64,000 nt of DNA from DATARH01 sp963746885. GTDB lineage: Bacteria > Pseudomonadota > Alphaproteobacteria > ATCC43930 > CGMCC-115725. The stretch is from positions 62,001 to 126,000 of the forward strand of contig CAVVDM010000006.1 of NCBI GenBank assembly GCA_963746885.1, written 5' to 3'. Within the stretch, counting starts at the first letter, position 1; each line of letters opens with the position of its first letter. Position numbers and translations under genes: made by a program. Under the pieces are notes generated by a model. It did not search any database. It was not told the origin of the DNA and saw only the letters and a program-made list of their open reading frames with translations. Below, one piece after another: positions 16,885-26,161 of this stretch.

Positions 16885-17552
16885 GGGCTGTTGGGGCCGC
16901 GCTTGCCCTGATCTTCCTTATCGCAACGGCGCGGGCGGCCGACCGCCGGGTCGTCGTCGATCCGGATCGAGCGCCGTGGAGCGCTGTCGCCAAGGTGCAA
17001 AGCAATATCGGGACGCGCTGCACCGGCGTGCTGATCGCACCGGCCGTGGTGCTGACCGCGGCGCATTGCCTCTACAACCGGCGCACCCACGCGCTCTTGG
17101 AGCCCGTATCGCTGCATGTCCTGTTCGGCTACCAGCGGGACGCCTACCGCTGGCACCGCCTGGTGGCGCGCGTCACCGTCGGTCCCGGCTTCGACGGCCG
17201 GATTGCCTCGCCTCAGGCATCGGACTGGGCGCGGCTCGATCTGGCGCAGAGCGTCCCGCTAGCGCCGCTGAAGCTGTTCGGCGGCGGCGTCAGCCCGGGC
17301 TTGGCGGTGGTGCTGGCCGGCTACAACCAGGACCGGGCACAGCTCCTGATGGCCGACCTCACCTGCGAGGTGCATCGCGTCGCGCGGCTGCCCAACGGGG
17401 CCCGGTTTTTCGTGCATGACTGCGAGGGCACGCGCGGCACCAGCGGCGGCCCGCTATTGGCGCGCGCGGCAGAAAGCTGGGCGGTCGTCGGCATCAACAT
17501 CGCTGCCGGCGAGCATGCCAACCTGGCGCTGATGCCGCCTTTCGGCAACTGA
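16881..17552 (+). CDS. secreted trypsin-like serine protease
   Basis: The protein (223 residues) starts with a signal peptide (AVGAALALIFLIATARA) and carries a chymotrypsin-type triad: His in LTAAHCLYN, Asp in SDWARLDLA and Ser in GTRGTSGGPLL. The flanking Cys residues are placed as in V8/trypsin-like extracellular proteases. The start is TTG 16881, sharing TTGA with the stop of the hydrolase gene, a clear case of coupled reinitiation. It would act in the periplasm or outside the cell. Its link to the preceding operon is only positional. Confidence 0.85.
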   Translation: MRAVGAALALIFLIATARAADRRVVVDPDRAPWSAVAKVQSNIGTRCTGVLIAPAVVLTAAHCLYNRRTHALLEPVSLHVLFGYQRDAYRWHRLVARVTVGPGFDGRIASPQASDWARLDLAQSVPLAPLKLFGGGVSPGLAVVLAGYNQDRAQLLMADLTCEVHRVARLPNGARFFVHDCEGTRGTSGGPLLARAAESWAVVGINIAAGEHANLALMPPFGN

Positions 17553-17563
17553 TGCGGCGTGCC

Positions 17564-18676
17564 TCAGGCGTCGAAGCCGTACAATCTGGCGACGTTGCCG
17601 CGGGTGATCTTGAAGCGCTCCTCCGGGCTTGCCTCGGCGAAATCGCGCGCTACGACGTCCTGCGAGTGCGGCCACGACGACGCCTGATGCGGGTAGTCGG
17701 ACGACCACATCATCCGGTCGACGCCGATGAAGCGGCGGCTCTGCACCCCGACATAGTCGTCGATATAGGTGCACCACATCTGGCGCGCGAAATACTCGCT
17801 CGGCTTCAGCTGGTTGACAAAGCCGGCGGCGGCGCGCGAGCGCTCGAAGACCTTGTCCATGCGCTGCAGGAAATAGGGAATCCAGCCGCAATTGTTCTCC
17901 GCCGAGACGATCTGCAGGCGCGGAAAGCGGTCGAGCACGCCGGAGAACATCAGCATGCTGAACGATTTCTCGACCTCGTGCGACAGGACGGTGGTGCGCA
18001 TGTAGCGCTCAGCCCAGTTCCACTGGCTTTCCACCCCCATCCCGGTGATCGCGTGCAGGCTGATCGGCATCTTCAATTCCTGCGCGGCCGCCCAGAACGG
18101 GTCGTAGATGTCGGAGCTGTAGGGCTGTTCCTCCGGCGGCGAGCACCAGATCATCGCGCCCTTGAGGCCGAGCTTGGCGCAACGTTCGAGTTCCTTGGCG
18201 CCAGCCTTCGGGTCATAGAGCGAGATCAACGCCAGCCCGGCCATGCGCCGCGGCGCATAGCTGCAAAACTCGGCGAGCCAGTCATTGTAGGCGCGGAAGC
18301 ATTCGGCCTGCAGCCCGGCGTCGCGCAGCCAGAAGATGCGGAAGCCGAGCGTCGTGTAGAGGACGTCGGCCTCGACCCCGTCGAGTTCGTTGTCCTTCAT
18401 GCGCTCGGCCGGGTCCCAGCCGCCGGGGCGGGCATCGGCATAGGTCGCCTTGGTCAGGAACTCCTTGAGCTCCTCGGGGCTCTTGCCGGCACCGAGGCCA
18501 ATCCCGATCGGGTGCGGCGCATAGCCTTCGTAGAGGAAATAGGCACCCTCGCGCCCCGCCGGGTTGACGACCAGACGCGGCGCGCGCTCGCGATATTTCT
18601 TGTCGACCCGCGTTGCCCATAAATCAGGCGGTTCGCTGACGTGCGAATCGGCGGAGATCAGGCGGTAGTCGGCCAT
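17564..18676 (-). CDS. PF04909 amidohydrolase (ACMSD-like)
   Basis: This TIM-barrel metal-dependent hydrolase or decarboxylase of 370 residues has the N-terminal metal motif ADSHVSEP, His in ISLHAITGMG, the ENNCGWIPYFLQRMD block and the late SSDYPHQASSWPHS with catalytic Asp. It is typical of alphaproteobacterial catabolic amidohydrolases related to ACMSD and 2,6-dihydroxybenzoate decarboxylase. ATG 18676 is preferred because GAGGGGA lies seven bases upstream; the longer open frame reads into the divergent promoter region. It is convergent with the protease gene (11 bases between stops). The substrate is unknown. Confidence 0.88.
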   Translation of the reverse strand: MADYRLISADSHVSEPPDLWATRVDKKYRERAPRLVVNPAGREGAYFLYEGYAPHPIGIGLGAGKSPEELKEFLTKATYADARPGGWDPAERMKDNELDGVEADVLYTTLGFRIFWLRDAGLQAECFRAYNDWLAEFCSYAPRRMAGLALISLYDPKAGAKELERCAKLGLKGAMIWCSPPEEQPYSSDIYDPFWAAAQELKMPISLHAITGMGVESQWNWAERYMRTTVLSHEVEKSFSMLMFSGVLDRFPRLQIVSAENNCGWIPYFLQRMDKVFERSRAAAGFVNQLKPSEYFARQMWCTYIDDYVGVQSRRFIGVDRMMWSSDYPHQASSWPHSQDVVARDFAEASPEERFKITRGNVARLYGFDA

Positions 18677-18885
18677 GGCGTTTCCCCTCGCTGTTCGTTG
18701 CGCCGGCGCAATCGGCGCCGGGCTGCGCTGCTGGGGCCGAGCCACCCCAGGAGTATTGCCGCGAACTTTGCCCGGATCCGGCGCCGGCTGCCATCGTTTT
18801 GAGCACAATCTTTGGGTCATATCCGCTTGGCCCGGGGCGTGCATTCCCCTGCAACAGGACGGCTCAGGCGAGCCGCAGGCGATGG

Positions 18886-20310
18886 ATGACCGGTCTCGTG
18901 CTCGACGACTACGACCCGCAAGGATTTTACTGCGAGATGCTGCGTTGTCCGGCGGCGGCGCCCTTGCGCGAGCGCCTCGGGCGCACCCCGATCGCCGATT
19001 TCGCGCGGCGCGCGGCCGCGGCGGAAAAGGCGCTCTATGATTACGGCATCACCTTCACGGTCTACTCCGAGACCGACGCAATCGACCGCATCCTGCCGTT
19101 CGACGCCATCCCGCGGATTTTGGACGCCGAGGAATGGCGCCAGATCGAAGCTGGCGTCATTCAGCGCGTGCGGGCGCTCAACCTGCTGCTCGACGACATC
19201 TATCACGAGCAGAAGATCATCAAGGACGGGGTTCTTCCGGCCGATCTGATCCTCGGCAACGCGAATTATCGGCCGAGCATGCGCGGCGTCGCTGTGCCGC
19301 ATAAGGCCTACGTCAACATCTGCGGCACCGACATCATCCGCGGCGGCGACGGCGCGTTCCGGGTGCTGGAAGACAACGCGCGCACCCCCTCCGGGGTCAG
19401 CTACGTGATCGAGAACCGGCACATGATGCTGCGTGCCTTCCCCGATCTGGTGGACGGCGTCGCGCTGCGCCCGGTCGACGAATACGGCTCGCGCCTGGTC
19501 GCGGCGATGCACGAGATCGTGCCGGCCCGCTGCGACGACCCGCAGATCGTGCTGCTGTCGCCAGGGGTCTACAACTCGGCCTATTTCGAGCACGTCTTTC
19601 TCGCCCGCGAGATGGGGGTGCCGCTGGTCGAGGGCCGCGATCTGACGGTCGAGGACGACCGGGTCTACATGCGCACGATCGGCGGCCTGCGACAGGTCGA
19701 CGTGATCTACCGCCGCATCAACGATGACTTCATCGACCCCGAGGTGTTCCGCAGCGACAGCCTGCTGGGCGTGCCCGGCCTGATGCGTGCCTATTATTCA
19801 GGCAATGTTGCGCTGGCCAATGCCGTCGGAACGGGCGTTGCCGACGACAAGGCGGTCTATGCCTACATGCCGCGCATCATCCGCTACTACCTGGCGGAGG
19901 ACGCGATCCTGCCGAACGTCGAGACCTATCTGTGCCGCGAGGCGCCGAGCCTGCGCTACACGCTCGACAATCTCGCCCGCCTCGTGGTCAAGCCGGTGGG
20001 CGAGGCTGGCGGCTACGGCATCACGATCGGCCCGAAGGCAAGCCGGGCCGAGCTTGACGCGTGCCGCGACAAGCTGCTCGCCGACCCGGCCAATTACATC
20101 AGCCAGCCATGCATCGACCTGTCGGTCGCACCGACCCTGGTCGATGGCCATATGGAGCCGCGCCACGTCGATCTGCGCCCCTTCGTAGTGACCGGGGCGG
20201 ATAGCTGGGTGCTGCCCGGCGGGCTAACCCGGGTGGCATTGCGACGGGGCTCGCTGGTGGTCAACTCCTCGCAGGGAGGCGGGTCGAAAGACACGTGGGT
20301 GCTTGAGTAG
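18886..20310 (+). CDS. circularly permuted ATP-grasp protein
   Basis: This ATP-grasp ligase-like protein of 474 residues belongs to the circularly permuted class (DUF404/DUF407 type). Landmarks are LLLDDIYHEQKI, RVLEDNARTPSGVSYV, a VIYRRINDDFIDPEVF block, LVVKPVGEAGGYGI with ATP-contacting Lys/Glu, and the C-terminal GGLTRVA followed by SQGGGSKDTWVLE. In many bacteria it is encoded with an alpha-E protein and a transglutaminase-like protein, a trio proposed from genomics (Iyer and Aravind) to form peptide bonds or peptide tags. The same trio is present here. Start at ATG 18886; its end overlaps the alpha-E gene by eight bases. Confidence 0.9.
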   Translation: MTGLVLDDYDPQGFYCEMLRCPAAAPLRERLGRTPIADFARRAAAAEKALYDYGITFTVYSETDAIDRILPFDAIPRILDAEEWRQIEAGVIQRVRALNLLLDDIYHEQKIIKDGVLPADLILGNANYRPSMRGVAVPHKAYVNICGTDIIRGGDGAFRVLEDNARTPSGVSYVIENRHMMLRAFPDLVDGVALRPVDEYGSRLVAAMHEIVPARCDDPQIVLLSPGVYNSAYFEHVFLAREMGVPLVEGRDLTVEDDRVYMRTIGGLRQVDVIYRRINDDFIDPEVFRSDSLLGVPGLMRAYYSGNVALANAVGTGVADDKAVYAYMPRIIRYYLAEDAILPNVETYLCREAPSLRYTLDNLARLVVKPVGEAGGYGITIGPKASRAELDACRDKLLADPANYISQPCIDLSVAPTLVDGHMEPRHVDLRPFVVTGADSWVLPGGLTRVALRRGSLVVNSSQGGGSKDTWVLE

Positions 20311-21325
20311 CAATCCGCTGCTGGCGCGCTACGCCGAGTGCATCTTCTGGCTGGCCCGGCTGGTCGAGCGCGCCGAGAACCTGGCGCGCATCCTGGAAGT
20401 CAACGAGACCTTCTCGCGCGACCGGCGGGGCAGCCGCAACTGGCTGTCGATCGTGCAGCTTAACGCCGACGAGGCGCGATTCTTCGGCAAGCACGAGACC
20501 GCGACCGCCGATTCCGTGATCCGGTTCTACCTGGCCGACGCGAGCAACCCGACCTCGATCGTGAGCGCCGTGCGCAACGCCCGCGAGAACGCGCGCAGCC
20601 TGCGCCCGCTGGTCTCGACCGAGATGTGGGTGCAGCTCAACGTCTTTTACAACCGGGTGAAGGCGGTCGGCCCCGACGACATGCGGCCGGGCAATCTCGG
20701 CCTTTTGCTGACCGCGATAAAGGAAGCCTGCCAGACCTTTACCGGGATCACCGAGGGCACCTTCTACCGTGACCAGGCGTCGTATTTCTATCGTCTCGGG
20801 CGCTATATCGAGCGCGCCGACCAGACGACGCGGCTGCTCGACGCCAAGTATCACCTGCTGACCGGGGCGAGCGACGAGGCCGTCGCCCGCGAGATCGGGC
20901 AGTGGCACGCGGTGCTGCGCTCGGCGTCGGGCTACCATGCCTTCCGCCGCATCCATTCGAACGATCTTACGCCGGCGCGGGTCGCCGGATTCCTGCTGTT
21001 CAATCCGGCCTTTCCGCGCTCGGTCTATCTGTGCGTCCGCGAGGTCGAGGCGGCACTCAGCGAATTGAAGTCGCGCTACTTGCTGCGCTCGGGCAACGAC
21101 GTCTCGGAGGGCCTCGACCAGCTGCGCGCGATTCTGATGTCGCACGCGATCGAGGAGATTATCGACTCCGGATTGCACGAGTTCCTCGACTTCGTGCAGC
21201 ATTATCTGATCATCGTCACCGACCGGCTATCGGCCGCGTTTTTCGGCCATCCCCATGTCGCAGAAGGTGAGCCGGCGTCGGATTCCGGCTGGCCCCTTGC
21301 ACCGGCGCCGGAAATCCCCTCTTAA
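20303..21325 (+). CDS. alpha-E domain protein
   Basis: This all-helical protein of 340 residues begins with the family hallmark LLARYAECIFWLARLVERAE and repeats it as YFYRLGRYIERADQTTRLL in the second half, showing an internal duplication. The alpha-E family always travels with the permuted ATP-grasp protein. Its biochemical role is unknown, with a scaffold or carrier function suspected. The start appears to be TTG 20303, embedded in the end of the ATP-grasp gene, implying coupled translation. Confidence 0.9.
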   Translation: MSSNPLLARYAECIFWLARLVERAENLARILEVNETFSRDRRGSRNWLSIVQLNADEARFFGKHETATADSVIRFYLADASNPTSIVSAVRNARENARSLRPLVSTEMWVQLNVFYNRVKAVGPDDMRPGNLGLLLTAIKEACQTFTGITEGTFYRDQASYFYRLGRYIERADQTTRLLDAKYHLLTGASDEAVAREIGQWHAVLRSASGYHAFRRIHSNDLTPARVAGFLLFNPAFPRSVYLCVREVEAALSELKSRYLLRSGNDVSEGLDQLRAILMSHAIEEIIDSGLHEFLDFVQHYLIIVTDRLSAAFFGHPHVAEGEPASDSGWPLAPAPEIPS

Positions 21326-21369
21326 AAGCGTTTGTCGACACCCGGCAAGCGACCCCAAACCCAGGGCCG

Positions 21370-22254
21370 ATGCAGCTGCTCACCGTTCGCCACACCACGA
21401 CCTATCGCTACCGCCAGAAGGTGCGCTTCGGCGAGCATCGCATGATGTTCCGGCCGCGCGACAGCTACGATCAACGGCTGATCGAGGCGACCCTCGACAT
21501 CGCGCCGGCGCCCACCGAGCTGCATTGGATCCACGACGTCTTCGGCAATTGCGTCGCCATTGCCCGCTTCGCGACGGCGGCCGAAACGCTGCGCTTCGAC
21601 AGCACGATCCGGCTTGACCACTCGCCGACCAATGCGCTCGATTTCGAGCTTGAGGATTACGCCCGGATCTACCCGTTTACCTACCCCGGGGAGGAGAGCC
21701 CCGACCTGCTGCGCCTGATCGAGCGCCTTTATCTCGATCCCGGGCGGATCGTAGACCGCTGGGCGCGGCAGTTCCTGCGCAACGAGGGGCCGACCGGCAC
21801 GCTCGATCTGCTGGGCACGATGACGCGCGCGATCAACGCCCACCTGACCTACCTGCGCCGCGAGGAACCGGGCACACAGGATCCGCAGAACACGCTGCAG
21901 ATGGGCACCGGAAGCTGCCGCGACTTCGCGCTGCTGATGATGGAGGCGGTGCGCTCGCTCGGGCTCGCGGCGCGGTTCGTGTCCGGCTACCTCTATGTGC
22001 CGGCCGGGGACGGCGGCAATATCGGCGGCGGCGCGACGCATGCCTGGCTGGAAGTCTACCTGCCGGGTGCGGGATGGATGGAGTTCGACCCGACCAACGG
22101 CATCATCGGCAATCGCGACCTGATCCGCGTCGCCGTGGTGCGCGATCCGCGGCAGGCGGTGCCGCTGTCGGGAAGCTGGATCGGCGATCCCTCCGACCTG
22201 ATCGGGATGGATGTCGAGGTCAGCGTCACCTCGAACGGGCAGACGCCCGGCTGA
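21370..22254 (+). CDS. transglutaminase-like cysteine peptidase
   Basis: This transglutaminase-core protein of 294 residues has an N-terminal beta domain (about 1-130, opening LLTVRHTTTYRYRQ) and a papain-like core with Cys183 in GTGSCRDFA, His224 in GGATHAWLEVY and Asp240 in EFDPTNG, a complete triad. It is the third member of the ATP-grasp / alpha-E trio and is thought to cut or transfer peptide bonds made by the ATP-grasp partner. It starts 44 bases after the alpha-E gene, and its 3' end overlaps the oppositely oriented thioredoxin gene by 29 bases. Confidence 0.92.
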   Translation: MQLLTVRHTTTYRYRQKVRFGEHRMMFRPRDSYDQRLIEATLDIAPAPTELHWIHDVFGNCVAIARFATAAETLRFDSTIRLDHSPTNALDFELEDYARIYPFTYPGEESPDLLRLIERLYLDPGRIVDRWARQFLRNEGPTGTLDLLGTMTRAINAHLTYLRREEPGTQDPQNTLQMGTGSCRDFALLMMEAVRSLGLAARFVSGYLYVPAGDGGNIGGGATHAWLEVYLPGAGWMEFDPTNGIIGNRDLIRVAVVRDPRQAVPLSGSWIGDPSDLIGMDVEVSVTSNGQTPG

Positions 22255-22696
22255 GCTCGGTGCGCGCCCAGTCGACGAGCTGGGCGGCCGAGCGCGCCCC
22301 GGCGGCGCGTGCCAGCTCGTGCCCCTGCAATGCCAGCATCAGCGTCGGAATGCTGCGCACCTGAAAGCGCTGGGCCAGCGCCGGCTCGTCGTCGACATTG
22401 ACCTTGACGAGCCGCACCGCCGGCTCTAGCTCGGCGGCGGCGCGCTCGAATTCCGGCGCCATCATCCGGCAGGGGCCGCACCACGGCGCCCAGAAGTCGA
22501 CCAGCAACGGCACGTCGCCCTTCGCGAGGTGGCGCTCGAAGCGGACGGTATCGAGCGCCAGCGGATGGCCGTCGAACAGGGCCGCATGGCATTGCCCGCA
22601 GCGGCCGCCGCCGGCCCCCTCGGCAACCAGCTTGGCGCGCGGTACGCGGTTGATCGTGTCGCAATGCGGGCAGACGATGTGCAGGGACGAATTCAT
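22226..22696 (-). CDS. trxC: thioredoxin 2 with N-terminal zinc finger
   Basis: This 156-residue protein combines an N-terminal zinc ribbon (VCPHCD and GRCGQCH) with a thioredoxin fold carrying the active site WAPWCGPC, cis-Pro in SIPTLMLA and the usual VDFWA strand. This is the arrangement of E. coli TrxC, a cytoplasmic disulfide reductase used in oxidative stress. ATG 22696 is preferred over the ATG at 22708: GGAG lies six bases before it and the zinc ribbon then begins at the position seen in TrxC. Confidence 0.93.
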   Translation of the reverse strand: MNSSLHIVCPHCDTINRVPRAKLVAEGAGGGRCGQCHAALFDGHPLALDTVRFERHLAKGDVPLLVDFWAPWCGPCRMMAPEFERAAAELEPAVRLVKVNVDDEPALAQRFQVRSIPTLMLALQGHELARAAGARSAAQLVDWARTELSRASARSR

Positions 22697-22778
22697 GTGT
22701 CGCTCCATCCGCTCCGCGGTCGCAGCCGCTCGGTTGCACTCGATTGCAGCGGCAAGCGCCCGCGCGCATTGATCCCGG

Positions 22779-23306
22779 TCAATCCGCCGTGCTGCGGATC
22801 CTCTCGCTGATCGGGCGGTAGAGGCGGACGCGCGGATCGCGCCGGGCGAGCGGCAGGAGCGGCGCCGGGTCGGCGATGACCGCCAGCCCGCATTCCGCGA
22901 TCGAGCGGTCGAGCCCGACCCCGCGCAGCCAGTCTATGTCGACGTCGGCCGGCACGGCTGCATCGCGCGCGTCGCGCAGCAGCAGCACATGGGCGTCGGA
23001 CGGTACGTCCGGGGTATGCTCGAGCCCATCCAACAGGTTGCGGTGCCAGTTGGTCTGCAAGGCCCGCCACTCACCGGTCGAGGCCGGCCCGCCGCGCGAG
23101 CGATAGGCCGGGCTGTCGAACAGCGCCGCCGAGGCGACCTCGTGCAGCGCCAGATAGGGCGATGGGCAGTCGTGGATCGCCTTGAAGCGCTGCGAGGCGC
23201 GGAACCCCGGCACGGTCAGCAGCACGCGGATATGCGCGAGATACCATGCGTGCCACTCGGCCTCGCGCTCGGGATGCGGCAAATCCATTTCGACCATGTA
23301 GAGCAT
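22779..23306 (-). CDS. hypothetical protein, EthD-like dimeric alpha/beta barrel fold suspected
   Basis: The product (175 residues) begins LYMVEMDLPHPEREAEWHAW and continues with LTVPGFRASQRFKAI, a pattern seen in EthD/YciI-like ferredoxin-fold proteins. The second half (from about residue 95) is less conserved and may be a degenerate copy of the same fold. The ATG at 23306 has a strong GGAGGGG seven to eight bases upstream, which supports it as a real gene. It lies back to back with the flavin monooxygenase operon and may belong to the same catabolic function. I do not recognise a specific family. Confidence 0.7.
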   Translation of the reverse strand: MLYMVEMDLPHPEREAEWHAWYLAHIRVLLTVPGFRASQRFKAIHDCPSPYLALHEVASAALFDSPAYRSRGGPASTGEWRALQTNWHRNLLDGLEHTPDVPSDAHVLLLRDARDAAVPADVDIDWLRGVGLDRSIAECGLAVIADPAPLLPLARRDPRVRLYRPISERIRSTAD

Positions 23307-23447
23307 CAACCCCTCCGTCGCTGCCGTGTCGATCAACTCTACGATGCGGATACGCGCCACGGCGCAGACAAATTCGGGCGCGGCGAGTAAAGTGGGCGGC
23401 ACGGCGACGGCCGGTGGCCGTCCGGGGCGAGGAAAAGAGGAGCGCTG

Positions 23448-24659
23448 ATGGTGGACGTCAAGACGCCATACCCGGCCAGAGCAGACGGCCCGCCCGATTT
23501 TGCCCAGTTGCTGGCACGCGCCGAGGCGCTCGTGCCGGTGTTGCGCGAGCGCGCCGCCCGCGCCGAGGAATTGCGCCGCGTGCCCGAAGAGACGATCGAC
23601 GATCTGCACCGCGCCGGCCTGTTCCGCATCCTGCAGCCGGCGCGGGTTGGCGGCAGCCAGCTGCCGTTCCGCGCAATCGTCGAGCTCGTGTCGGTGATCG
23701 GCCGCGGCTGCGGCTCCACCGCCTGGGTGCTGGCCAACCTCGCCGCGCACCATTGGCTGCTTGCCATGTGGCCGAAGGCGGCGCAGGACGAAATCTGGGG
23801 CCAGTCGCCGGACAATCTGATCGGCTCGGCGCTGATCTTTCCGCGCGGCCGCGCCCGGCCGGTCGAGGGCGGCTTTCGGGTGACCGGACGCTGGCCGTTT
23901 TCGAGCGGCGTCGACGCGGCGTCCTGGATCATGCTCGGGGCGATCGTCAACGACGAGGAGGCCGGGGTCAGCGAGCCGCGCATCTTCCTCGTGCCGGCCA
24001 GCGACTACACGATCATCGATACCTGGCAGGTGATCGGCCTCGCCGGCACCGGCAGCAAGGACGTCGCGGCGGAGGACGTGTTCGTCCCGGCCTATCGCAG
24101 CGTCGCGGGCGCCGCCCTCACCAGCGGGCCCAACCCGGGCAGCGAGGTCAACCCGGGGGTGCTCTACCAGCTGCCGGCGGTCAGCCTGTTCGCCTTCTGC
24201 ATTGCCGGCGTCTCGCTCGGCATCGCGCAGGGGGCGATCGAGTATTTCATGCAGACGATGCGCACGCGCACCAGCTACTACACCGGCCGCAACCTCGCCG
24301 ATTTCGTCACGCTCCAGATCCACCTCGCCGAGGCCACGGCGATCACCGATGCGGCGCGCGCGGTGATGCTGAGCGATTGCGACGAGGCTACCGCAATCGT
24401 TGCGGCCGGCGGGATGCCGAGCCTCGAACAGCGCGCCCGCTACCGGCGCGACGGCGCCTATGCCGCGACGCTGTGTACGAGGGCGGTCGACGTGCTGTTT
24501 CAGGCAACCGGCGGCGGCGCGATCTATGCGCGCAACCCGATGCAGCGCGCCTTCCGTGACGTGCACGCCGCCAACGCGCATTACGTCCTCAATTGGGACA
24601 TCAACGGCGCGATGTTCGGACGCGTCCTGCTCGGCTTGTCGCCGGACGCATCGCTGTAA
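23448..24659 (+). CDS. acyl-CoA dehydrogenase-like flavin monooxygenase, oxygenase component
   Basis: This 403-residue protein is of the HsaA/HpaH/DszC type: acyl-CoA dehydrogenase fold used as a two-component flavin monooxygenase. It shows DDLHRAGLFRILQPARVGG near the N-terminus, RGCGSTAWVLANLAAHHW in the middle, the VTGRWPFSSGVDAASW block and a C-terminal RAVDVLFQATGGGAIY. Reduced flavin would come from the reductase encoded 23 bases downstream, a diagnostic pairing. It probably hydroxylates an aromatic or heterocyclic compound during catabolism. The substrate is unknown. Confidence 0.88.
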   Translation: MVDVKTPYPARADGPPDFAQLLARAEALVPVLRERAARAEELRRVPEETIDDLHRAGLFRILQPARVGGSQLPFRAIVELVSVIGRGCGSTAWVLANLAAHHWLLAMWPKAAQDEIWGQSPDNLIGSALIFPRGRARPVEGGFRVTGRWPFSSGVDAASWIMLGAIVNDEEAGVSEPRIFLVPASDYTIIDTWQVIGLAGTGSKDVAAEDVFVPAYRSVAGAALTSGPNPGSEVNPGVLYQLPAVSLFAFCIAGVSLGIAQGAIEYFMQTMRTRTSYYTGRNLADFVTLQIHLAEATAITDAARAVMLSDCDEATAIVAAGGMPSLEQRARYRRDGAYAATLCTRAVDVLFQATGGGAIYARNPMQRAFRDVHAANAHYVLNWDINGAMFGRVLLGLSPDASL

Positions 24660-24682
24660 ACGCGAATTTCGGGGAAACTATC

Positions 24683-25225
24683 GTGTCGCAAGATATTCCG
24701 GGCAGTCACCAGGCAGCGGTGCACAGCACCACGGCCGAGGGCTTCAACCCCCGCGAGCTGCGCAACGCGCTCGGCTCGTTCGGCACCGGCGTGACGATCA
24801 TCACCACGCGCGACCGCGAGGGCAAATTGCATGGGATGACGGCAAACTCGTTCAGCTCGGTATCGCTGACCCCGCCGCTGGTGCTGTGGAGCGCCTCGCT
24901 ATACGCGCAGAGCCTGCCGGCGTTTCAGGAAGGCAGCCATTTCGTCATCAATATCCTCGCCTATGACCAGATCGAGCTGTCGAACAAGTTTGCCAAGCAG
25001 AGCGACGACAAATTCATCAACGTCGGGCACATCATCCCGGAATCCGGCGCCCCGGTGCTGATCGGGTCGGCGGCGCATTTCGAGTGCCGCAACGAGTTCC
25101 GGCATTACGGCGGCGACCACATCATCTTTATCGGCCATGTCGAGCGCTTCGCCTATACCGACAAGCCGACGCTGATGTTCTGCCGGGGAACATATGTGCG
25201 CGGCGAGCCGATCCTGCAGAGCTGA
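24683..25225 (+). CDS. flavin reductase (FMN-binding split-barrel)
   Basis: This reductase of 180 residues has the flavin-reductase motifs LGSFGTGVTIITT, GMTANSFSSVSLTPPLVLWS and HFVINILA, and the late IIFIGHVERF. It supplies reduced flavin to the preceding monooxygenase. GTG at 24683 is the likely start because GGGGA lies seven bases before it; the ATG-like starts upstream lie inside the monooxygenase gene. Confidence 0.9.
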   Translation: MSQDIPGSHQAAVHSTTAEGFNPRELRNALGSFGTGVTIITTRDREGKLHGMTANSFSSVSLTPPLVLWSASLYAQSLPAFQEGSHFVINILAYDQIELSNKFAKQSDDKFINVGHIIPESGAPVLIGSAAHFECRNEFRHYGGDHIIFIGHVERFAYTDKPTLMFCRGTYVRGEPILQS

Positions 25226-25237
25226 GGCACGCGAATC

Positions 25238-26146
25238 ATGCCAGGGGAGCGCCGCCCAGGGGAGCGCAGTGTCGCGATCATCGGGCTCGGCATCATGGGC
25301 GGAACGATCGCGCGCAACCTGATTGCCGCCGGGTTCACGGTCAGCGGGTTCGACGTCGATCCGTCGCGCACTGGCTGCGCTGGCACGCCGCCGGGGTTGC
25401 GCCTTGCGCTTCGGCGGCGGGGGCGGCCGCCGCCGCGCCGCTCGCCTTGACCAGCCTGCCGAGCATCGCGGCGCTCGACGCAACGGCGGTCGAGCCTCGC
25501 CGCGCAGCCGCAGCAGGGCCTTGTCGTCGCCGAGCTCAGCACCCTGCCGATCGCGGCGAAAGAGGCGGCGCGCGAGCGCCTGGGTGCCGCCGGCGTGACG
25601 ATGCTCGACTGCCCGCTGTCCGGCACCGGCGCCCAGGCCGAGACCCGCGATCTTGCGATCTTCGCCAGCGGCGACCCGGCAGCCTACGAGCGCTGCCGGG
25701 ACCCTTTCGCCGGGTTCGCGCGGGTCAGCCATTACCTCGGCGCGTTTGGCAATGGCAGCCGGATGAAGTTTGTCGCAAATCTGCTGGTTGCCGTGCACAA
25801 CGTCGCAACGGCGGAGGCGATCGTGCTCGGCACGAAGGCGGGCCTCGACCCGCAGCGGATTCTCGAAGTGATCGCAAGCGGCGCCGGCACGTCGCGCATC
25901 TTCGAGCTGCGCGGTCCGATGATGGCGAACGGAGCCTACCGCCCAGCGAGCGCGACCACGCAGATGTTTCAGAAGGACAGCTCGATCATCGCCGCCTTCG
26001 CCCGCGCGCTCGGCGTCGATACGCCGATGCTCGCCGCCGCCGCGCCACTTTACGACGAGGCCGCGGCGCTCGGTTATGGCGAGGACGATGTCGCCGCCGT
26101 TCACTCCGTGCTGGCGCAGCGCGCCGGGCTGTCGCCGAAACAATGA
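25238..26146 (+). pseudogene. 3-hydroxyisobutyrate dehydrogenase-like NAD(P) oxidoreductase, frame-disrupted
   Basis: The N-terminal Rossmann start (VAIIGLGIMGGTIARNL, then SGFDVDPSR) and the C-terminal two thirds (LDCPLSGTGAQ, catalytic Lys in GNGSRMKFVANLL) are in the same frame. Between about 25375 and 25500 the homologous sequence continues in other frames: ALTSLPSIAALDATAVE is read one frame away before the original frame resumes at QGLVVAELSTLPI. At least two compensating indels are therefore present. The affected stretch is a GC-rich run, so assembly error is plausible, as is a decayed gene. It sits 12 bases after the flavin reductase in a catabolic operon. Family members oxidise beta-hydroxyacids. 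Confidence 0.75.
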
Positions 26147-26161
26147 AAGGGATCGCGAGCC

